The notes beneath the pieces are model-generated. The model had not been told where the DNA came from and searched no databases. It saw only the letters and a program-made list of their open reading frames with translations. A stretch of 64,000 nt of DNA from Lachnospiraceae bacterium. GTDB lineage: Bacteria; Bacillota; Clostridia; Lachnospirales; Lachnospiraceae. Where the stretch lies: NCBI GenBank assembly GCA_015057435.1, contig SVEJ01000011.1, positions 1-64,000 on the forward strand, written 5' to 3'. Of the stretch, positions 58,282 to 64,000 are shown in pieces. Within the stretch, counting starts at the first letter, position 1; the number at the start of each line of letters is the position of its first letter. Made by a program: the position numbers and the translations under genes.

Positions 58282-59430
58282 TCACCCCCAGATTTCCTTG
58301 CAGGCAGAATTCAGAATCTTTTCCTGATACGACGTCATCGCTTCTCCGTTCAGACCCTCGTAAAACTCAGCCAGATACTCCTGCGGCCGTTTTGCATCGC
58401 GTATCATTTGTTCCCCGTCATACGCACGCATTTCCTTCTTCAATCTCTCATATTCTAATACCATAATATGTGGATAGACACTAGACAATCTTCCCATTGC
58501 CTCCGGAATATCTTCTTTGTTATTTAGAATAATTTTCAGATAATCATCTTTTTTCTGTTTTCCGTAGAATTCCGGTGACATCAATGTCGCATAATCTCCA
58601 CGAATCACGCGCATATCATAAAGCGGTTGCACCGGTATGGTTCTGATTGCCACATCCCCCTTTTGTCCAAAGTCAATGATCGTAATGGATTTATCATGAT
58701 CGACCTCAGAAAATGAGTACTTCAAAAGCGTTCCCGCATATCGCACTTCAGCTCTACCCATACTCTGCGGACCATGTATATGCCCTAACGCCACATAATC
58801 AAACGCATCGAATAAGCTTGCACTGACATGGTCAATTCCGCCAACTGACAAATCTTCCGAATCACATCTCGTCGCCCCGGTAACAAACTGATGCGCAACC
58901 AACACATTGCGCACCTTCGAATCAATCACTGTTCCTTGCAACACTGCAGCGATCGCATCATCATACGTTCTAATCGTTTCACAATCATCACAATCGTCCG
59001 GCGTTCCCAATGCATTTCTAACATCAATCGGCTTCACAAACGGCAACAGATAAAGGTTCAGTGGTCCCCATTCATCTTCTAAAACAATTGGCTCAAGCTT
59101 GCCGTCATAGATGCTTTCCATATAGATTCCCGTCTTTTTCATCATCGCAGCACCAAAGGATAATCTTTGTCCGCTGTCATGATTACCGCTTACGATATAT
59201 ACCGGTAACTGCATTTCATTCAGACTCGTCAAAAACCAGTCAAGCAACTGCACAGCCTCACCTGCCGGTACCGATTTGTCATAGATATCTCCTGCAATCA
59301 AAACACCGTCCACCTGCTCCTTATCGGCAACATCCAACACCTGTTGCAAGACATATTCCTGATCCTTTCGCATGGAATATCCATTCACCTTTTTCCCAAT
59401 ATGCAAATCAGCCAAATGCATCAAACGCAT
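58282..59430 (-). CDS. sbcD: Exonuclease SbcCD subunit D
   Basis: The nuclease subunit, a Mn-dependent phosphoesterase of 382 residues. It has D-L-H-I-G-K, A-G-D-I-Y-D, S-G-N-H-D-S, V-A-H-Q-F-V and L-G-H-I-H-G. ATG 59430 follows TTGGAGG and sits one base after the bioY stop. The upstream frame is not used. It forms one operon with bioY and sbcC. Confidence 0.95.
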   Translation of the reverse strand: MRLMHLADLHIGKKVNGYSMRKDQEYVLQQVLDVADKEQVDGVLIAGDIYDKSVPAGEAVQLLDWFLTSLNEMQLPVYIVSGNHDSGQRLSFGAAMMKKTGIYMESIYDGKLEPIVLEDEWGPLNLYLLPFVKPIDVRNALGTPDDCDDCETIRTYDDAIAAVLQGTVIDSKVRNVLVAHQFVTGATRCDSEDLSVGGIDHVSASLFDAFDYVALGHIHGPQSMGRAEVRYAGTLLKYSFSEVDHDKSITIIDFGQKGDVAIRTIPVQPLYDMRVIRGDYATLMSPEFYGKQKKDDYLKIILNNKEDIPEAMGRLSSVYPHIMVLEYERLKKEMRAYDGEQMIRDAKRPQEYLAEFYEGLNGEAMTSYQEKILNSACKEIWG

Positions 59431-59431
59431 A

Positions 59432-59986
59432 CTAACGCACCTCCAATATCCTAAGCGCCCGCTCAAGCGGCTTCACTACAATACATGCAATCACACACTT
59501 TACGATGTCTAGTGGAATAAATGCTACAAATCCTGCCATCAACGCTGCTTCCCATGTCATCCCTGTCACGAACTTCAGCCAAACCATTCCAATCACATCT
59601 ATCACGAAAATACCAACAAGAATTGTCACCGCAAGATATCTCCCAAAATGATATCGCTTTCCTTTCATCAGACCAATCAGTATCGCAGCCAACATGAACG
59701 AAAAGAAGTATCCGCCGCCGGGACCTAATAACTTACCCGGTCCTCCCATTCCTCCAAACACAGGGGCACCGACAAATCCTAACAGCCAGTAACATAACAT
59801 CACCGTGAATGCTTCTTTTGGCACTAATAAAAGGGCGATGATATTCACCGCTAATGTCTGACAAGTCAAGGCCGCTTCAGAAAAGGGAAGCGGAATCCTT
59901 ATAAATGACATAACACTAACAAATGCAACCATCATCGCTAATCTACACATTGTTCTTGTTGAATTGGTTCTTTTTTCGTTACTCAT
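59432..59986 (-). CDS. bioY: Biotin transporter substrate-binding subunit BioY
   Basis: The ECF-type S component for biotin, 184 residues, with five or six helices and the family motif G-x-P-V-F-G-G-M-G-G-P-G-K-L-L-G-P-G-G-G-Y (positions about 75-95). No ECF ATPase or BioM/BioN genes are here. It heads the operon bioY-sbcD-sbcC, an unusual partner set. The divergent tRNA-Pro promoter lies directly upstream. Confidence 0.93.
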   Translation of the reverse strand: MSNEKRTNSTRTMCRLAMMVAFVSVMSFIRIPLPFSEAALTCQTLAVNIIALLLVPKEAFTVMLCYWLLGFVGAPVFGGMGGPGKLLGPGGGYFFSFMLAAILIGLMKGKRYHFGRYLAVTILVGIFVIDVIGMVWLKFVTGMTWEAALMAGFVAFIPLDIVKCVIACIVVKPLERALRILEVR

Positions 59987-60008
59987 TCTATCCTCTCAAT
60001 TAAAATGT

Positions 60009-60036
60009 TTGCATTTTTTCACAAACATGGTATAAT
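60009..60036 (+). promoter_or_regulatory. Promoter of tRNA-Pro
   Basis: TTGCAT (60009-60014) and TATAAT (60031-60036) are 16 bases apart, 13 bases ahead of the tRNA. Confidence 0.65.
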
Positions 60037-60049
60037 CATAATGTTGCTT

Positions 60050-60123
60050 CGGGGCGTGGCTCAGCTTGGTAGAGCGCTTGGTTCGGGACTAAGAGGTCGC
60101 AGGTTCAAATCCTGTCGCCCCGA
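60050..60123 (+). tRNA. tRNA-Pro (anticodon CGG)
   Basis: Acceptor stem CGGGGCG/CGCCCCG with discriminator A, anticodon loop TTCGGGA in a CTTGG/CTAAG stem, and T-loop GGTTCAAATCC. The last base abuts the manA stop codon at 60124, which reads the other way. Confidence 0.95.
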
Positions 60124-61005
60124 TTACAGGGTAGAGAATATCAATTCTCCGTTCCCTTTTAATTGCACATCGGTAACACCGGAAGGAATGATGAAATGCA
60201 TTCCTTTTTTTATGCTCATTTTATCAATCATAACTTCACCATCTATCACAGAACCAAGTACAAATGGTGCATCTAGCGAAAGTGTCTCTTCTCCGCATAA
60301 CACACCCTTCCATACACGATAGTAATCACATGCAATAAGCTGTTCTAACCAACCCGATTTCTTGGAAACCGCATTCACACTTGCCGCGTCGAACGGAACC
60401 GTTATCACGTCCATACTTTGTCTGATGTGTAACGGACGAAGCTGCCCATCCTGCAATCTGTCATAATCATATAAGCGATATGTAATGTCGCTGTTTTGCT
60501 GTGTTTCCAGAATCGTTGTTCCACCTTTGATTGCATGAACACATCCCGGATTAATCTGAAAAAAATCACCTTTTTTAACCGGAATCTCGCGAATTAACTC
60601 ATCCCATCTTCCGGTCTTAATCATATCCTCAAGTTCTTCATGCGTTGTCGCATGATGCCCAATCACAATTGTCGTCTCCGGCTCACAGTCCATAATGTAC
60701 CAACACTCTGTCTTCCCTAATGAACCATTTTCATTCGTATTGGCATATGCATCATCCGGGTGCACCTGAATACTTAAGTCTTGTTTCGCATCTATCACTT
60801 TTGTGAGCAACGGAAATTGCTGCATCTTCACATCACCGAACAATTCACGGTGTTCATCCCAAAGCGAGCTTAATGTATACCCTTGGTACGGACCGGAAAC
60901 CACCTTACAATCCCCATTCGGGTGCGCACTGATTCCCCAGCTTTCCGTTCCCCATATCATTGTCTTCAAAACAGGTTCTAATAATATAATCTTACTATTC
61001 AACAT
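60124..61005 (-). CDS. manA: Mannose-6-phosphate isomerase, type I
   Basis: It interconverts mannose-6-P and fructose-6-P. At 293 residues it is the short Firmicute form of the cupin-type isomerase. Zinc and active-site motifs are S-I-Q-V-H-P-D-D, G-K-T-E-C-W-Y and N-P-G-C-V-H-A-I. It has no near operon partner; the convergent tRNA-Pro touches its stop. Confidence 0.93.
   Translation of the reverse strand: MLNSKIILLEPVLKTMIWGTESWGISAHPNGDCKVVSGPYQGYTLSSLWDEHRELFGDVKMQQFPLLTKVIDAKQDLSIQVHPDDAYANTNENGSLGKTECWYIMDCEPETTIVIGHHATTHEELEDMIKTGRWDELIREIPVKKGDFFQINPGCVHAIKGGTTILETQQNSDITYRLYDYDRLQDGQLRPLHIRQSMDVITVPFDAASVNAVSKKSGWLEQLIACDYYRVWKGVLCGEETLSLDAPFVLGSVIDGEVMIDKMSIKKGMHFIIPSGVTDVQLKGNGELIFSTL
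60127..60162 (+). terminator. Possible tRNA-Pro terminator inside manA
   Basis: GGG-TA-GAGAAT (60130-60140) can pair with ATTCTC-CGTT-CCC, followed by TTTT. It lies wholly within the 3' coding end of manA and is the only hairpin close behind the tRNA. Confidence 0.4.
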
Positions 61006-61023
61006 GTTCTCCCCCCATATTGT

Positions 61024-62421
61024 CTAGAGTTCCTGATCGTAACGAATGCCTTGCAACGCATTCTTCCAACGTTCATTCCACTCTTTCATTATATCATCAA
61101 ACGGTATTCCGTCTTCTTTTGCCGCTTCTTCAATCAGACGGTTCTTCTCCTTATCTTCATCCAATCTAAGGCCTGATAAACCGTTCAACTTTTGATATTC
61201 TTTTGCTTCTTGCGGCTTGCCGAGCGGATTGACAATCCACTCTACATTCTCAAAATTCTTAAGCGTTGTCGGCAATGCAGCCTTCTTCTTAATAGACAAC
61301 GCACCTTCACTTTTCGAAAATCCGGACTTATTAAGCATATAAGTAATCCATTCTTTCGCAAGTTCCTTATTGGCACTATTCTTATTAATCGCATAGCTGT
61401 AATCCGTCTCAACAGCGGCATACTGCACATCATCTACCACATAAGGAAACGGCATAAAGCTAATATCATCCGGGTTCGTACCTGCTGTCTGCAGCTCATA
61501 TATATAATCAGAGCTTAGAAGCATACAGCCAATCTTTCCCTCATTCATCTGACGATAGATTGGTCTCCAATTCTCACCTTCCGTAAATGGTTCACACAAT
61601 CGGTTCTTCACGATATCATATAACAGCTTGTGCACTGTATAATTCGGCTTTCCTTCCAAAAACGGCTCTTGTTCCGTCACAATTCCCTGATTACGGTACG
61701 TTGCATCAGCTGCAACCGCACCCCATACCTGCATCTGCCACTGCCAGAGCCATTCTCCGTTTCCATAACCGGTATAGTAAGGAATCACGCCCGGCTGTGA
61801 ATTCTGCATCTTCTTAAGCATCGATAAGAATTCCCCGGAGTTCGTCGGGAATGCCAACTCTCCCGAGTTTGCAAAGACAACCTCGTTATACGCAACACCA
61901 TATACATTCGCATAGCGCGGCAAACCATACACGACACCATCTACGGCATGCACCTGCAAAAAACGCTCATCGTATGTTTCACTCAATTCTTCTACTGTTC
62001 CCAACGGTTCAAAATATCCTGAAAGCTGATAATTAGTTACAAATTCCGGTATCAGCAATACATCGCCATAATCTCCCGTACGAAGGCGCTGTCTCATCGT
62101 CTGTTCATAATTCTTAACTGCTTCTATCTCTACAACTACATTCTCATAATTGCTTTCGAATATCTTCTTATATTCCTCAAACTTCGTATCAACCAGATGT
62201 GTCTTATCTGTCAAAATGGTAATCACAATCGCATCTTCCGACATTTCGGTTGTCGCTTCTTCCGTCGTAGTCTCTTCTACCTGTTCAACTTCCTTACCCT
62301 GTTCCTTATTCTCTTTATCTAAATTAGCGTTCTTGTTATCCTTCCCGCAAGCAACAAGACCAATCAGCATTGTTCCTGCAAGGAGAACCGCTATCATTTT
62401 TTTCGAAATCAAGTTCATCAT
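61024..62421 (-). CDS. Extracellular solute-binding lipoprotein (family 1, sugar type)
   Basis: A 465-residue ABC-type binding protein. It has the lipobox L-V-A-C, a Thr/Glu-rich linker (about 28-68), then a two-lobed binding fold with W-Q-W-Q-M-Q-V-W and a C-terminal W-N-E-R-W. The likely ligand is an oligosaccharide. No permease or ATPase genes lie near, so it must work with components coded elsewhere. It starts at ATG 62421 or the next ATG after GAGG. Confidence 0.88.
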   Translation of the reverse strand: MMNLISKKMIAVLLAGTMLIGLVACGKDNKNANLDKENKEQGKEVEQVEETTTEEATTEMSEDAIVITILTDKTHLVDTKFEEYKKIFESNYENVVVEIEAVKNYEQTMRQRLRTGDYGDVLLIPEFVTNYQLSGYFEPLGTVEELSETYDERFLQVHAVDGVVYGLPRYANVYGVAYNEVVFANSGELAFPTNSGEFLSMLKKMQNSQPGVIPYYTGYGNGEWLWQWQMQVWGAVAADATYRNQGIVTEQEPFLEGKPNYTVHKLLYDIVKNRLCEPFTEGENWRPIYRQMNEGKIGCMLLSSDYIYELQTAGTNPDDISFMPFPYVVDDVQYAAVETDYSYAINKNSANKELAKEWITYMLNKSGFSKSEGALSIKKKAALPTTLKNFENVEWIVNPLGKPQEAKEYQKLNGLSGLRLDEDKEKNRLIEEAAKEDGIPFDDIMKEWNERWKNALQGIRYDQEL

Positions 62422-62494
62422 CTACCTCGCGGTGTACTCACACCTTCACTCCTTCATTCAAATTCCTAACTATTATATCAAATGTCCTTACCAA

Positions 62495-62532
62495 TAAAAA
62501 GGGATACTTCATAACTATTATAAAGTACCCCT
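62495..62532 (-). terminator. Terminator of the aldolase gene
   Basis: On the minus strand AGGGGTACTT pairs with AAGTATCCCT around a 12-base loop, followed by TTTTT. Confidence 0.75.
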
Positions 62533-62593
62533 CATATTTCTATTCATGTCACTGCTTATTATAACAGTCGTCTACGAATCAGATTCGTTATTC

Positions 62594-63457
62594 TCACGCC
62601 TTACCTACAGAACCGAATAACTCCATCTTTTCCTTAACAGTAGCCTTGATAGCTTCTGCACCAGGTGCTAACAACTTACGTGGGTCAAATCCCTTACCCT
62701 CTAAGTCCTTACCAGCCTCGATGTACTTACGTGTAGCTTCCTGGAATGCTAACTGACACTCTGTGTTAACGTTGATCTTAGCAACACCCAAAGAGATTGC
62801 TTTCTTAATCATATCCTCAGGAATACCTGTACCACCGTGTAATACTAATGGCATATCACCTGTCTTAGCCTGAATCGCATCCAATGTCTCGAAGCTTAAG
62901 CCTTCCCAATTCTCCGGATACTTACCATGGATGTTACCGATACCTGCTGCAAGCATTGTTACACCTAAGTCTGCAACCATCTTACACTCATCAGGATCTG
63001 CACATTCACCCTTACCAACAACACCGTCTTCTTCACCACCGATAGAACCAACTTCTGCCTCGATAGAGATACCCTTCTCTTCGCAGATTGCTACTAATTC
63101 CTTAGTCTTAGCAATGTTCTCATCGATTGGATAGTGAGAACCATCGAACATGATTGAAGAGAAACCAGCCTCGATACAAGCCTTCGCTCCTTCGTATGAA
63201 CCATGATCTAAGTGAAGTGCTACAGGAACTGTAATTCCTAACTCTTCTACCATAGCAGATACCATAGCAGATACAGTCTTGTAACCTGTCATATACTTAC
63301 CAGCGCCCTCAGATACACCTAAGATAACCGGGCTCTTTAACTCCTCAGCTGTCAAAAGAATAGACTTTGTCCACTCAAGGTTGTTGATGTTGAACTGTCC
63401 TACAGCGTACTTACCGGCTTTTGCCTTTGTTAACATTTCTTTTGCTGAAACTAACAT
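62594..63457 (-). CDS. fba: Fructose-bisphosphate aldolase, class II
   Basis: A zinc-dependent glycolytic aldolase of 287 residues. It has the zinc motif L-H-L-D-H-G, E-A-E-V-G-S-I-G-G-E-E-D, L-V-L-H-G-G-T-G and I-N-V-N-T-E. ATG 63457 follows GGAGG; the frame opens five codons earlier. Biased codon use fits high expression. It is a single-gene unit. Confidence 0.96.
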   Translation of the reverse strand: MLVSAKEMLTKAKAGKYAVGQFNINNLEWTKSILLTAEELKSPVILGVSEGAGKYMTGYKTVSAMVSAMVEELGITVPVALHLDHGSYEGAKACIEAGFSSIMFDGSHYPIDENIAKTKELVAICEEKGISIEAEVGSIGGEEDGVVGKGECADPDECKMVADLGVTMLAAGIGNIHGKYPENWEGLSFETLDAIQAKTGDMPLVLHGGTGIPEDMIKKAISLGVAKINVNTECQLAFQEATRKYIEAGKDLEGKGFDPRKLLAPGAEAIKATVKEKMELFGSVGKA

Positions 63458-63607
63458 GAATAAATCCTCCATACGTTTAAATTAATTATATTGGACAGGT
63501 AAAAATACCTTCTCACCTGCGCACTTGCCACCATTATACTCTAACATTCCAAAAAAAGAAAGTATTATATTTGACGAAAAAGAATAACGATTCTGTGCAT
63601 TCTATAT

Positions 63608-64000
63608 CTATTTTGTTATATTTTTCTCCCATTCCCATGCATCTTTACACATAGCATCCAGGTCTTCTTCCGCTTTCCAACCAAGCAGTTTTTCCGCCTT
63701 CGTCGGATCAGCATAACACTGCGCAATATCTCCCGCACGTCTTGGTGCAATCTCATACGGAATCTTAATTCCGTTCACCCTTTCAAAAGCTTTTACAATA
63801 TCTAACACACTGTAACCGTTACCTGTACCAAGGTTTACAACCTCAGCACCCTTGTGACTCATTGCGTACTGCACCGCTGCAATATGTCCCTTTGCAATAT
63901 CCACTACATGAATATAATCTCTAACCCCTGTTCCGTCCGGTGTGTCATAATCATCACCAAACACGTTCAGATGTGGACGAATGCCTGACGCAACCTGTGT
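63608..64000 (-). CDS. galE: UDP-glucose 4-epimerase, C-terminal part (cut by window edge)
   Basis: The last ~130 residues of GalE, open to the window edge. It contains N-V-F-G-D-D-Y-D-T-P-D-G-T-G, R-D-Y-I-H-V-V-D, and N-L-G-T-G-N-G-Y-S-V. It interconverts UDP-glucose and UDP-galactose. The N-terminal NAD-binding half lies beyond the window. Confidence 0.95.
   Translation of the reverse strand, partial: TQVASGIRPHLNVFGDDYDTPDGTGVRDYIHVVDIAKGHIAAVQYAMSHKGAEVVNLGTGNGYSVLDIVKAFERVNGIKIPYEIAPRRAGDIAQCYADPTKAEKLLGWKAEEDLDAMCKDAWEWEKNITK

Noticed and set aside
59990-60030. Inverted repeat ATGTTTG/CAAACAT upstream of bioY as a BirA operator
   Set aside because: Arms and spacing do not fit the known BirA site, and the sequence overlaps the tRNA-Pro -35 element.
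1-64000. CRISPR array or rRNA genes
   Set aside because: No regular repeat-spacer pattern and no rRNA signatures were seen anywhere in the window.

Overview
The window looks like a chromosomal segment of a spore-forming, anaerobic, low-GC Firmicute, most probably a Lachnospiraceae (Clostridia). The reasons are sporulation genes (spoVG, spoVT, spoIIE, yabP, yabQ), an oxygen-sensitive class III ribonucleotide reductase, [FeFe]-hydrogenase maturases HydE and HydG, a paired GlgC/GlgD, and strong AGGAGG-type ribosome binding sites. The genus cannot be fixed from the sequence alone. Most genes are on the minus strand. The sequence is AT-rich except for a GC-rich repeat patch near the left end.

Layout. 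1-1011: a cut-off small ORF, a patch of hairpin-rich repeat modules punctuated by copies of a tRNA 3' end, and tRNA-Leu(CAG). 1.1-2.4 kb: a DUF2752 protein and a DUF4190-like membrane protein, divergent. 2.4-9.9 kb: spoVG, a glmU-like nucleotidyltransferase, pth, mfd and two PrsA-like foldases. 9.9-12.3 kb: glgC-glgD. 12.5-19 kb: asparaginase, chemoreceptor, an FtsH paralogue, a YetF-like and a YesL-like membrane protein. 19.1-23.7 kb (plus strand): lysA, plsC, hydE, hydG. 23.8-31.6 kb: EAL-domain protein, GH25 lipoprotein, cold-shock protein, nrdD with two NrdR-like boxes, a cytidylate-kinase-like protein and an ArsB/NhaD-type permease. 31.8-34.75 kb: a 2.9-kb island in the 3' end of tRNA-Leu(TAA), holding an ATPase/TOPRIM-like gene pair and a broken integrase fused to an IS30 fragment. 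35-38.7 kb: a GH13 enzyme and two membrane proteins. 39.4-47.9 kb: the second housekeeping/sporulation block (spoVT, HU, rqcP, yabP, yabQ, divIC, spoIIE, tilS, hpt, ftsH). 48-52.5 kb: M32 carboxypeptidase, amidohydrolase and AbgT transporter. 52.7-60 kb: DUF3472 secreted protein, DUF1846 protein, and bioY-sbcD-sbcC. 60-64 kb: tRNA-Pro(CGG), manA, a solute-binding lipoprotein, fructose-bisphosphate aldolase and the end of galE.

The two housekeeping blocks correspond to what is one continuous cluster in Bacillus (spoVG-glmU-pth-mfd-spoVT-rqcP-yabP-yabQ-divIC-spoIIE-tilS-hpt-ftsH), here parted by about 30 kb. Glycogen synthesis (glgCD), a cytosolic GH13 enzyme, aldolase, manA and galE point to carbohydrate metabolism. 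The M32 peptidase, amidohydrolase and AbgT transporter suggest uptake and breakdown of peptide-like amides.

The most unusual parts are the ATPase/TOPRIM-like pair in the tRNA-Leu island, a good candidate anti-phage system, and the hairpin modules beside tRNA-Leu(CAG), whose stems differ in sequence but keep their pairing.
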